Positions 43,576 through 51,489 of a DNA stretch of 64,000 bases are shown in pieces. The stretch lies in the NCBI RefSeq assembly GCF_001654915.1, contig NZ_LXEQ01000017.1, one strand, 5' to 3'. Numbering within the stretch: position 1 is the stretch's first letter; each line of letters opens with the position of its first letter. Source of the stretch: Buttiauxella ferragutiae (GTDB lineage: Bacteria > Pseudomonadota > Gammaproteobacteria > Enterobacterales > Enterobacteriaceae). The notes under the pieces are model-generated. The model had not been told where the DNA came from, searched no databases, and was given only the letters and a program-made list of their open reading frames with translations. A program made the translations under genes and the position numbers.

Positions 43576-44691
43576 TTACATTGCGCTGGCAGATTCCCAC
43601 CAGGCGCTAAATTGTTGTGCGTTATCATTTACCCGCACAGGCTCACCCTGCTTTGGTGTTAACAGGCGATAATTTTTCCCGATACTGGCTTCAGCGAGGC
43701 TTTTATAAGGCGCATCCCACGTATGATTTGCCAGTACAAAACGGCCTGCATGGCCCGGAAGTATGGCGCGAGCTTTGAGGTCTACTGCGGCTTGTGCAGT
43801 TTCTTGCGGCATCATATGAATATTGCTCCAGTCCTTGTCATATTGGCCGTTTTCCATAATGGCTAAATCGATCGAACCGAACTGTTCACCGATAGCTTTG
43901 AAGTGTGGCCCGTAGCCGGTATCACCGCTGTAATAGACTTTGTTGTCATTGGTCACGAACATAAAACTCGCCCATAACGTCTGGTTGCTCTTCAGACTGC
44001 GGCCAGAGAAATGCCGGGCGGGTAACACATGCACCGTCAGGTCGTTCGAGATTTTTACCGTCTGGTTCCAGTCTTTTTCATGAATGATGTCGCTATTTAT
44101 GCCCCAGTAACGCAGATGCGAACCAACGCCCAATGGCGTAATCACCTGGCGGATTTTTGGCTTCAGTGCTTTGATGGTGGCGTAATCCAGATGATCGTAA
44201 TGGTCGTGGGAGATAATCAGCAGATCGATTTCAGGCATCGACTCAGCCGTCCACGGGTAATCCCCAGGGAAGGCTTTATTGAGAAATGAAAACGGGGCGG
44301 CGTAACTGCTGAAAACGGGATCGATAAGAATGCGTTTGCCGGCCAGCTGGATGTACCAGGAGGAGTGCCCGAGCCAGACCATCGTATCTTGTTCCAGCGG
44401 CAGATTAGCCAGTGAAGTTTTCACTAGCGGTAGAGGTTGTTGAGGGCGAGAATTTTCCCGCTTCGCGGTTAAAAATCCCCACCATGCCGCAAGCTTACTT
44501 TTCTGCCCGGTATAGCCAAGCGTTGGGATCTGGTTGCGAAATTGTCCATCAACGTAATTTGCAGAGCGTTCGACTAAACCTAGACCTTCTCCTTGTGGAG
44601 CCTGGCCAAACCCGGCATTCAGGACAAAAGGCAAACTGGCTGCTGTTGCAATCAACATAATTATTACCGCGCATATGGAGAATCGTTTCAT
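43576..44691 (-). CDS. romA: RomA, MBL-fold metallo-hydrolase of the ram locus
   Basis: A 371-residue protein with metallo-beta-lactamase fold. The metal motif 'SHDHYDHLD' (HxHxDH) lies about 30 residues after 'LIDPVFSSYAAP', and further ligands are in 'SGDTGYGPH' and 'LPGHAGRF'. An N-terminal hydrophobic segment ('FSICAVIIMLIATAASLPFV') suggests a membrane anchor or signal. The family is close to N-acyl phosphatidylethanolamine phospholipase D-like hydrolases. Start is uncertain: the ATG at 44691 has AGGA only two bases away, while in-frame GTG 44727 and ATG 44721 lack a clear ribosome site. It precedes ramA in Klebsiella-type loci. Confidence 0.85.
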   Translation of the reverse strand: MKRFSICAVIIMLIATAASLPFVLNAGFGQAPQGEGLGLVERSANYVDGQFRNQIPTLGYTGQKSKLAAWWGFLTAKRENSRPQQPLPLVKTSLANLPLEQDTMVWLGHSSWYIQLAGKRILIDPVFSSYAAPFSFLNKAFPGDYPWTAESMPEIDLLIISHDHYDHLDYATIKALKPKIRQVITPLGVGSHLRYWGINSDIIHEKDWNQTVKISNDLTVHVLPARHFSGRSLKSNQTLWASFMFVTNDNKVYYSGDTGYGPHFKAIGEQFGSIDLAIMENGQYDKDWSNIHMMPQETAQAAVDLKARAILPGHAGRFVLANHTWDAPYKSLAEASIGKNYRLLTPKQGEPVRVNDNAQQFSAWWESASAM

Positions 44692-44745
44692 TTCCTGGCC
44701 TGCACAAATCGTTCCATCCATTGGCACGAAGCTGTAAACTTGATA

Positions 44746-44765
44746 ATGAGTGAGTAAGCACTCAT
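44746..44765. promoter_or_regulatory. RamR operator
   Basis: ATGAGTG-N6-CACTCAT is a perfect inverted repeat between the divergent romA-ramA and ramR genes. It equals the RamR-binding sequence described for the ramA promoter in Salmonella and Klebsiella. Confidence 0.93.
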
Positions 44766-44877
44766 TATAGATAAGGAGTGACGACCGTCAAGATGCTTTT
44801 CAAACGCTGACATTGAACGTTGCAGTGGCGAAGTTGGCGTGATTCAATTTGGTTTTTAAAATATGGGGTAAAACGTT

Positions 44878-45450
44878 GTGGCTCGTCCGAAGAGTGAAGA
44901 TAAAAAATTAGCGTTACTGGATGCAGCAACCATCGCCATAGGCCAGTCGGGGATTGCGGCATCAACTGCGCAAATTGCCCGTGGCGCAGGCGTCGCGGAA
45001 GGTACTCTATTTCGTTATTTTACCACTAAGGACGATTTGATAAACGAGCTGTACCTGTATTTGAAACAAAGCTTACTTATTTCCATGCAGGCGAATCTCG
45101 ACCGCACACTGAAAGACCCGAAAGAATATACCCGCTATATCTGGAACAGCTACATCGACTGGGCGATTGGTCACCCTGAAGCGCATCGGGCGATTCGTCA
45201 GCTGTCGGTGAGCGATAAGATTGATGATGACACGAAGCAAAAAGTGGCGGAGTTATTCCCGGAATTACATGAGATCTGTTCGCAATCGATACTGAAGGCT
45301 TTTCAGTGCGGCCCGTATCGCGCGTTTAGTGATGCGATTTTTTCTTCGCTGGCAGAAACGACCATGGAATTCGCCAGCCGTGAACCGGAACGTGCTGGCG
45401 ATTTTAAGGCTTTAGGCTTCGAAACGATGTGGCGCGCTTTAGCTAATTAG
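44878..45450 (+). CDS. ramR: TetR-family repressor RamR
   Basis: A 190-residue repressor. The N-terminal helix-turn-helix 'STAQIARGAGVAEGTLFRYF' lies at residues 25-44, preceded by the diagnostic 'ARPKSEDKK'. The all-helical C-terminal domain binds bile acids and cationic drugs in Salmonella RamR, which releases ramA. Start codon is GTG at 44878 with GGGGT at 44866-44870. It is divergent from romA-ramA, with the operator between them. Its 3' end overlaps the convergent yieF by 4 bp. No frameshift or stop is seen, so repression should be intact. Confidence 0.93.
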   Translation: MARPKSEDKKLALLDAATIAIGQSGIAASTAQIARGAGVAEGTLFRYFTTKDDLINELYLYLKQSLLISMQANLDRTLKDPKEYTRYIWNSYIDWAIGHPEAHRAIRQLSVSDKIDDDTKQKVAELFPELHEICSQSILKAFQCGPYRAFSDAIFSSLAETTMEFASREPERAGDFKALGFETMWRALAN

Positions 45451-46013
45451 TTTTTAACTCGCTGAATATAATTACCAAATGCCGTCAGCTGCCCGGCCAA
45501 ATGATCGAGCGTGCTTTGATCAACCACTTCGCCAGTTTGCACATCCACTTTGTTTTGAATCACGCCGCCCATAAATTCAGGCTTGTTCATCACCATCGCG
45601 TCGAGGAACACCAGAATCTGGCGCAGATGGTACTGGCAGCGTGCGCCACCAATCGCGCCCATGGAACAGGTCTGAATCAGCACTGGTTTCCCAGCCAGTG
45701 GCTGTTCCGGTAAACGTGACAGCCAGTCGATGGCGTTCTTCAGGCCACCTGGCACCGAATAGTTATATTCTGGCGTGACAATCACAACGCCATCTGCGGT
45801 GCGGATTTGCTCAGCAATCGCTTCAACCGTTGCCGGGAACCCCTCTTCTTGCTGTATATCGGCGTCATACAATGGAATGTCTTTGATCGACGGCAATGCC
45901 TCAATGTTCATCCCCGCTGGGGCGATGCCAGGCAAAGTGCGGGCGACCATCGCGTTGAATGAGCCATGGCGCAGGCTACCTAATAACGTGACTATCTTTA
46001 ACGTGTCGGACAT
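45447..46013 (-). CDS. yieF: NAD(P)H-dependent FMN quinone/chromate reductase YieF (ChrR)
   Basis: A 188-residue flavodoxin-fold reductase. FMN contacts lie in 'LLGSLRHGSFN' (residues 9-19) and 'TPEYNYSVPGGLKNAIDW'. It reduces quinones by two electrons and also chromate, protecting from oxidative stress in E. coli. yieE ends 34 bp upstream on the same strand, suggesting one transcript. Confidence 0.95.
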   Translation of the reverse strand: MSDTLKIVTLLGSLRHGSFNAMVARTLPGIAPAGMNIEALPSIKDIPLYDADIQQEEGFPATVEAIAEQIRTADGVVIVTPEYNYSVPGGLKNAIDWLSRLPEQPLAGKPVLIQTCSMGAIGGARCQYHLRQILVFLDAMVMNKPEFMGGVIQNKVDVQTGEVVDQSTLDHLAGQLTAFGNYIQRVKN

Positions 46014-46047
46014 GAATACCTCTTTTTGTCAGGACGTTCAGGAAAGA

Positions 46048-46776
46048 TCAGTTTTGATATAACGCTTTTTCTGACGACATACTGGTTAAGCGAATTATGC
46101 TGCCGTTAGGATCGCGATAACGTGATTTGACATCCCACAGACTATGCCAGCTTTGCGGGCTTTCAAACTCCCACAAACTCAATTTTTCTATGGCGGGCGA
46201 CACCACGCATCCCCAGATTAACAGGCCTTCCACATCACTGATCGCTTCAATTTCTGATTGATCATTTGTGCGAATCCGACCCGCACCAGGCAGAAGCTGC
46301 CAGCTTTCTTCACGACCGGTCAATTTAAAAGCACTTTGATGCAGTGTGCGTAACTGTGCTCTGGCCTCACTTGGGTTTTTTTGAGTGTTTATCCAGATAG
46401 ACTCATTGCTGCGGAAAATGGAAGCTGAAGCAACAGAAGGAAGATTGCCGAACGACTGATTAATTTCGAAATCGAGTCCGCAACGGCCTTCGGTGGTGAC
46501 CAACACACCGACTTTGTTTCCGGCATAAGCAATGCTGAAGTCCATCAACGACGAGTCAGCAAAATGCGGGCGCCCGGCGGCAGTGGTGACAATCTTGGGC
46601 AGTTGTTGAATGCCATACAGCATATGAAGGAGTTCAGCCAGCAGGCTACGTGAGGCTAAGAATCGTGAACGGCGATGTTCCGGCATTTGTTGAGCGAAGG
46701 CGAGGCATTCTTCATTCAGCCGGCTCGAAAAGGGGAATTTGGGATTGATCGTCCATCTTGCGAAATGCGTTGCCAT
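46048..46776 (-). CDS. yieE: YieE, phosphopantetheinyl transferase-like protein
   Basis: A 242-residue protein of the Sfp-type 4'-phosphopantetheinyl transferase superfamily by similarity to E. coli YieE. The first motif is visible as 'RCGLDFEI' with its metal-binding Asp. The second, normally WxxKExxxK, reads 'TLHQSAFKLTG', so the Lys-Glu pair is replaced; E. coli YieE is similarly degenerate. Activity is therefore doubtful. The ATG at 46776 (MATHFARW) is the family start; a frame 12 codons longer also exists. Confidence 0.88.
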   Translation of the reverse strand: MATHFARWTINPKFPFSSRLNEECLAFAQQMPEHRRSRFLASRSLLAELLHMLYGIQQLPKIVTTAAGRPHFADSSLMDFSIAYAGNKVGVLVTTEGRCGLDFEINQSFGNLPSVASASIFRSNESIWINTQKNPSEARAQLRTLHQSAFKLTGREESWQLLPGAGRIRTNDQSEIEAISDVEGLLIWGCVVSPAIEKLSLWEFESPQSWHSLWDVKSRYRDPNGSIIRLTSMSSEKALYQN

Positions 46777-46925
46777 TTTTCTCTCCTTGATAATGGGCAA
46801 TCTACTTTTCATTCAATTGTAGATTTTTTAGCAACGAAACGCACGGGGATGAGCGTGTAAAAAAACATCAATTGATCAACCCTATGAATACTTAGGTTTT
46901 TAAAGTACAGACGAAACGGTAAAAA

Positions 46926-46970
46926 AATCCCGCAACACTTATCCTGCTAAATCAGGCGCGTTGCGGGATG
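46926..46970 (-). terminator. Terminator downstream of mnmE
   Basis: On the minus strand ATCCCGCAAC pairs with GTTGCGGGAT, enclosing a second small stem (CCTG/CAGG), and is followed by seven T residues (46920-46927). It lies 34 bp after the mnmE stop. Confidence 0.9.
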
Positions 46971-47003
46971 AGTAAAAAGTGAGCACACGCTTACTTTTTT
47001 AGT

Positions 47004-48368
47004 TTATTTACCGATACAGAAGCTGGAGAAAATGCGTCCAAGCAAATCATCAGAGGTAAATTCGCCGGTGATTTCGCTCAGGCTTTGCTGAGAAAGTCGC
47101 AGTTCTTCAGCCAGTAATTCCCCGGCCCATGCGCCCAGCAACTGCGCTTTGCCTTGTTGCAGATGGGTTGCTGCCTGTTCCAGCGCTTGCAGGTGGCGAC
47201 GACGCGCCAGGAAGCCGCCTTCCATATTGGTTTCAAAGCCCATGCTCTGTTTTAGATGATCGCGCAGCACATCTACACCTTCACCGGTACGCGCAGACAA
47301 GCGTACAAGTGAGTGACCATTCACATCGCTCAGACCCAGCGTTTCGCCGGTGACATCAGCTTTATTACGCACTACGGTAATCGGTAAACGTGCCGGTAAG
47401 CGCGCAATAAAGTCTGGCCAGATTTCAGCAGGGTCAGTGGCAGCGGTCGTGGTTCCGTCAACCATAAACAGCACACGGTCTGCTTGTTCAATCTCATTCC
47501 ACGCACGTTCGATGCCGATACGCTCAACTTCGTCGTTCGCTTCACGTAAACCGGCGGTATCGATAATATGCAGTGGCATGCCGTCGATATGAATATGTTC
47601 GCGTAATACGTCACGGGTGGTTCCGGCAATATCCGTCACAATCGCCGCTTCGCGGCCAGCCAGAGCATTCAGTAGACTTGATTTCCCGGCATTTGGACGC
47701 CCTGCAATCACCACTTTCATGCCTTCACGCAGCAAACTGCCCTGGCGTGCTTCGGCGCGCACCGCATCCAGATCGCCAATCACCTGGTTCAGCTGGGCTT
47801 CAATTTTGCCGTCAGACAGAAAGTCGATTTCTTCATCCGGAAAATCAATCGCTGCTTCCACGTAAATACGCAGATGTGTCAGCGCTTCAACTAAATGGTT
47901 TACGCGTGCGGAGAAAGCACCCTGCAGAGAATTTAATGCTGAACGCGCGGCTTGTTCGGAACTGGCATCAATCAGGTCAGCGATGGCTTCGGCCTGAGCC
48001 AAATCCAGCTTGTCGTTCAGAAATGCACGTTCGGAGAACTCACCAGGCCTTGCGATACGCACGCCTGGGAGCGCCAGGATGCGCTTTAACAGTAAATCCA
48101 GGATAACTGGGCCACCGTGTCCCTGAAGTTCCAGCACATCTTCACCCGTGAAGGAATTCGGGCCAGGGAACCACAACGCGATACCTTGATCGAGAACGCT
48201 GCCGCCAGCATCACGGAATGGCAGATAATCGGCGTAACGTGGTTTCGGTAATTTGCCCAGAATGGCTTGTGCTACTTCACGTGCCTGAAGGCCTGAGACG
48301 CGCAGGATACCGACCCCACCACGTCCCGGCGGTGTCGCCTGGGCAACGATTGTCTCGTTATGGCTCAT
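47004..48368 (-). CDS. mnmE: tRNA modification GTPase MnmE (TrmE)
   Basis: A 454-residue GTPase, partner of MnmG in cmnm5U34 synthesis. The N-terminal domain binds tetrahydrofolate. The G domain (about residues 215-375) has G1 'GRPNAGKSS', G2/G3 'DIAGTTRD' and 'DTAGLRE', and G4 'RNKAD'. The C-terminal tail 'FCIGK' carries the essential cysteine. It is located far from mnmG, about 30 kb across the origin region. Confidence 0.98.
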   Translation of the reverse strand: MSHNETIVAQATPPGRGGVGILRVSGLQAREVAQAILGKLPKPRYADYLPFRDAGGSVLDQGIALWFPGPNSFTGEDVLELQGHGGPVILDLLLKRILALPGVRIARPGEFSERAFLNDKLDLAQAEAIADLIDASSEQAARSALNSLQGAFSARVNHLVEALTHLRIYVEAAIDFPDEEIDFLSDGKIEAQLNQVIGDLDAVRAEARQGSLLREGMKVVIAGRPNAGKSSLLNALAGREAAIVTDIAGTTRDVLREHIHIDGMPLHIIDTAGLREANDEVERIGIERAWNEIEQADRVLFMVDGTTTAATDPAEIWPDFIARLPARLPITVVRNKADVTGETLGLSDVNGHSLVRLSARTGEGVDVLRDHLKQSMGFETNMEGGFLARRRHLQALEQAATHLQQGKAQLLGAWAGELLAEELRLSQQSLSEITGEFTSDDLLGRIFSSFCIGK

Positions 48369-48390
48369 TACTATCCCTTCGTGATTGATT

Positions 48391-48420
48391 GGTGGATGGC
48401 GCTTCGCTTATCCACCCTAC
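48391..48420. repeat. REP-like palindrome upstream of mnmE
   Basis: GGTGGATGGCGCTTCGCTTATCCACC is a short REP-type palindrome, followed by CTAC as in REP units. It lies between yidC and mnmE. Confidence 0.8.
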
Positions 48421-48426
48421 AAAAGA

Positions 48427-48454
48427 AAAAGGCGGTCTATTGACCGCCTTTCGT
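48427..48454 (-). terminator. Terminator of the rpmH-rnpA-yidD-yidC operon
   Basis: AAAGGCGGTC and GACCGCCTTT flank a four-base loop. On the minus strand it is followed by a T-rich run. It is located 22 bp after the yidC stop. Confidence 0.88.
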
Positions 48455-48474
48455 AAGCTTCTCGCTAATTTTTA

Positions 48475-50121
48475 TCAGGTCTTTTTCTTATCGCGGCTGT
48501 GTAAGCCACGTTTCTCAAGACCGCGATAAATCAGCTGCTGCTGGATGATGGTCACTGTGTTACTGACGATATAGTACAGTACCAGACCTGACGGGAACCA
48601 CAGGAAGAACACCGTGAAGATGACCGGCATAAAGGTCATGATCTTCTGCTGCATCGGGTCGGTCACTGTGGTCGGCGACATCTTCTGAATGAAGAACATC
48701 GTCAAGCCCATCAGGATCGGCAGGATGTAGTACGGGTCTTGTGCAGACAAGTCATGAATCCACAGTGCGAACGGCGCATGGCGCAGTTCCACAGAACCCA
48801 TCAGCATGTAGTACAACGCCAGGAAGATTGGCATCTGGATAACCAGCGGGAGACAACCACCCAGCGGGTTAACTTTCTCAGCTTTATACAGGGCCATCAT
48901 TTCCTGGCTCTGGCGCTGCTTATCGTCACCAATACGTTCACGCATGGCTGCCAGTTTCGGCTGCAACATACGCATTTTCGCCATGGAGGTGTACTGCGCT
49001 TTAGTCAGCGGGTACATGATGCCACGAACGATGAAGGTGATAACGATAATGGAGAAGCCCCAGTTACCGATAAAGCCGTGCAGGAATTTCAACAGCTTGA
49101 ACAGCGGCTGAGAAATAAACCACAACCAGCCATAATCCACAGTCAGGTCAAGGTGCGGCGCAACGGCTGCCATTTTGTCCTGAATTTCCGGGCCAACCCA
49201 CAGGGTGCTACCCAGTTGAGCGGTTTGACCAGGCTGAACCAGTTGTGGCGCGGATTTATAACCAATCGCCGCCACATCATTGCTCAGTTTGGTGGTATAG
49301 AAGTTGTTAGTACCCTGATTACGCGGAACCCACGCTGTTGCGAAATACTGCTGCAACATCGCCACCCAACCGTTGTTGGCATTAACGTTCAGGTTTTCCC
49401 CGTCAGCGATGGTGTCGAATTTATATTTTTCGTATTTCGCATCAGGAGTGGAATATGCAGCGCCACGGAAGGTGTGCAACGCAAAGTTGTTGCTTCCAGT
49501 ATCGCGGTGTGACGGTAGATTGATGGACTGCTTCAACTGACCAAAAGTAGCCAGTTCCAGCGGTTTCTCACCGGCGTTCTTCACATTGTAATCCACGCTT
49601 ACCGCGAACTCGCCGCGTTTCAGGGTGAAGGATTTCGTGAAGACGTTGCCCGCTGCATCAGTATAAGTCATTGGAATAACAAGTTCGTTCTGGCCTTCTG
49701 GCAGTACGAAGCTGTCGCTTTCAACGTTATACAGTGGGCGATCACCGTTAGCCGGGTTATCTGGGCCATCACGACCCGTCAGGCCACTTTGTGCCTGGTA
49801 GACAAACTCTGGCGTGGTTTCCAGTAACTGGAACGGCTCATTAGATTTGAGCTCTTTCGGGTAGGTCAGCAACAGCGCCTGCTCAACATCACCACCACGG
49901 GTGTTGATGGAAAGCTCAAGGACGTCAGTTTTAACCGTGATGATTTTTCCCTGGCCACTGGTCGGCACACCCTGGCTTGCGGCGTTACCTGCTGCGGTGG
50001 TCGTAGTCTGCGTGGTCTGCTGCACCTGTGGTTTTGGAGCGTTATCCTGCTCCCAGGCTTGCCAGATCATGAAAGACACGAACAACAAAGCGATGAGAAA
50101 GAGATTGCGTTGCGAATCCAT
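48475..50121 (-). CDS. yidC: Membrane protein insertase YidC
   Basis: A 548-residue inner-membrane insertase. TM1 (about residues 5-22, 'LFLIALLFVSFMIWQAW') is followed by a large periplasmic beta-domain to about residue 345. The conserved Oxa1/YidC core of five helices follows, with the groove arginine in 'ITFIVRGIMYPLTKAQ'. It inserts F0 subunit c and other small proteins, alone or with SecYEG. It is part of the operon with yidD, rnpA and rpmH; only 2 bp separate it from yidD. Confidence 0.98.
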   Translation of the reverse strand: MDSQRNLFLIALLFVSFMIWQAWEQDNAPKPQVQQTTQTTTTAAGNAASQGVPTSGQGKIITVKTDVLELSINTRGGDVEQALLLTYPKELKSNEPFQLLETTPEFVYQAQSGLTGRDGPDNPANGDRPLYNVESDSFVLPEGQNELVIPMTYTDAAGNVFTKSFTLKRGEFAVSVDYNVKNAGEKPLELATFGQLKQSINLPSHRDTGSNNFALHTFRGAAYSTPDAKYEKYKFDTIADGENLNVNANNGWVAMLQQYFATAWVPRNQGTNNFYTTKLSNDVAAIGYKSAPQLVQPGQTAQLGSTLWVGPEIQDKMAAVAPHLDLTVDYGWLWFISQPLFKLLKFLHGFIGNWGFSIIVITFIVRGIMYPLTKAQYTSMAKMRMLQPKLAAMRERIGDDKQRQSQEMMALYKAEKVNPLGGCLPLVIQMPIFLALYYMLMGSVELRHAPFALWIHDLSAQDPYYILPILMGLTMFFIQKMSPTTVTDPMQQKIMTFMPVIFTVFFLWFPSGLVLYYIVSNTVTIIQQQLIYRGLEKRGLHSRDKKKT

Positions 50122-50123
50122 CG

Positions 50124-50381
50124 TTAGTGTTCTCTGGTATCAAAAGGTCCAGGTGGGACGGGATCGTCTCCACCGGGGTTCAAAGGGTGGCATTTTAATA
50201 CGCGTTTCACTGTCAACCAACTGCCTTTTAACACCCCAAACCTGCGCAATGCCTCAATTCCGTAGTGAGAACAGGTAGGAGTGAAACGGCAATGCGGCCC
50301 GAGAAGCGGACTTATCAGGCGCTGATAGACCTTAATCAGGCCTATCAGGAGCCGGGAGACAGGCGACAGTGACGGCGCCAT
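50124..50381 (-). CDS. yidD: Membrane insertion efficiency factor YidD
   Basis: An 85-residue amphipathic membrane-associated protein. The three conserved cysteines are in 'LGPHCRFTPTCSHYG' and 'RVLKCHPLNPGG'. In E. coli it helps YidC-dependent insertion. The start lies inside rnpA, overlapping its 3' end by 37 bp in another frame, so the two genes are translationally linked. Confidence 0.96.
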   Translation of the reverse strand: MAPSLSPVSRLLIGLIKVYQRLISPLLGPHCRFTPTCSHYGIEALRRFGVLKGSWLTVKRVLKCHPLNPGGDDPVPPGPFDTREH

Positions 50382-50704
50382 AACTTTTCCAATGCTTCCG
50401 ATAAAGCCCGGTTATCCAGGTCGGCAACCCCTTTCTTAGCCACTACCACGAAATCCATAGGCGGAAGTTCATGCTGACGCAAACGGAAACTCTCACGCGT
50501 CAGACGTTTAATCCGATTGCGTTCGTGTGCGCGTTTAACGTTTTTCTTAGCGACTGTTAGACCGATGCGGGGATGCCCCAGCGAATTTAGGCGGCCGAGG
50601 ATGGTGATTTGCGGCGTGCCAGCCCGTTGAGGCTGCTGGAAGACGAAAGTGAAATGAGTGGGAGTTAACAAGCGTAACTCCCTGGGAAATGCGAGCTTAA
50701 CCAC
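50345..50704 (-). CDS. rnpA: Ribonuclease P protein component
   Basis: A 119-residue basic RNA-binding protein that assists the RNase P RNA in tRNA 5'-end maturation. The RNR motif lies in 'KKNVKRAHERNRIKRLTRES' and the central cleft motif is 'FVVVAKKGVA'. It lies 17 bp after rpmH and overlaps yidD. Confidence 0.98.
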   Translation of the reverse strand: MVKLAFPRELRLLTPTHFTFVFQQPQRAGTPQITILGRLNSLGHPRIGLTVAKKNVKRAHERNRIKRLTRESFRLRQHELPPMDFVVVAKKGVADLDNRALSEALEKLWRRHCRLSPGS

Positions 50705-50721
50705 TCAGGGGTTAGCTTTTA

Positions 50722-50862
50722 TTACTTAGAAACGGTCAGACGGGAACGGCCTTTAGCACGACGACGTGCCAAAACCTGACGACCATTTTTAGTTGCCATA
50801 CGAGCACGGAAACCGTGTGAACGGTTACGCTTCAGTACGGACGGTTGAAAAGTGCGTTTCAT
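50722..50862 (-). CDS. rpmH: 50S ribosomal protein L34
   Basis: A 46-residue ribosomal protein of extreme basicity starting MKRTFQPSVLKRNRSHGF and ending 'GRSRLTVSK'. It is the first gene of the rpmH-rnpA-yidD-yidC operon, read away from dnaA. Its promoter lies at 50966-50994. Confidence 0.98.
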   Translation of the reverse strand: MKRTFQPSVLKRNRSHGFRARMATKNGRQVLARRRAKGRSRLTVSK

Positions 50863-50965
50863 GGCGATTTCTACCTAAACTTGGATAAATTTCACTGGGT
50901 TAGCGAAGAGCCCTGCATAAACTGCAAAAGACTTACGCCTCAGTGTGGCTGATTAAAGAGGCCGG

Positions 50966-50994
50966 ATTGTAATAATTGTACACTCCGGAGTCAA
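50966..50994 (-). promoter_or_regulatory. Sigma-70 promoter of rpmH
   Basis: On the minus strand TTGACT (50989-50994) and TACAAT (50966-50971) are 17 bp apart, a near-consensus strong promoter suited to a ribosomal-protein gene. Confidence 0.82.
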
Positions 50995-51489
50995 TTCTCT
51001 TTCCTTAATTCCCGTGCCTTAATTCGCTTTTTGACCCTAAAAATGACCAGGATCTGTCCAAAATAAAGCCGTGGTGACACGCGACGGGTGGGGAATTATA
51101 CGGCGTCCCCATTAAAGAGCAAGGATCGTTAGGGATCTTCCTTAGATCAGTTAAGACGATTTTGTGCGCTAGTCATTAAATTTTCCTATTTAGGAATGAT
51201 ATGCGCTGCGCGTTTGGCAGGATCGTTTACACTTAGACTCCACAAAACAGCCCTGTGGATAAATCGGGAAGAAACTGTGAGAAACAGAAGATCTCTGGCG
51301 CGCTTTAGGCTATGATCCGCGGTCCCGATCGTGATCCTTTAGCGTTCACCCTGGGGTAAACCGCAGATAGCGGTTCGCACGCTTCCCGTACCGGGGTTCC
51401 GTTGAGGAAGAGTCGGCGTGTGTCAACAATCATGAATATAAACTTTCAGTCTTCGTCATTTTATCGACTTTGTTCGAGTGGAGTCCGCC
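50995..51489 (+). promoter_or_regulatory. dnaA control region
   Basis: The gap between the rpmH promoter and dnaA contains a perfect minus-strand DnaA box (51254-51262), several GATC sites around 51280-51340 and a TATGAT at 51311-51316 that may be the -10 of the downstream dnaA promoter. In E. coli DnaA represses its own gene here, and SeqA acts on the GATC sites. No coding sequence is seen. Confidence 0.7.
51254..51262 (-). promoter_or_regulatory. DnaA box in the dnaA promoter region
   Basis: Minus-strand TTATCCACA, a perfect consensus nonamer, about 230 bp upstream of dnaA. It is the expected autoregulatory site between the two dnaA promoters. Confidence 0.9.

Noticed and set aside
46675..46860. 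Small plus-strand open frame at the yieE start
   Set aside because: Antisense to yieE for most of its length, no ribosome site and no similarity.
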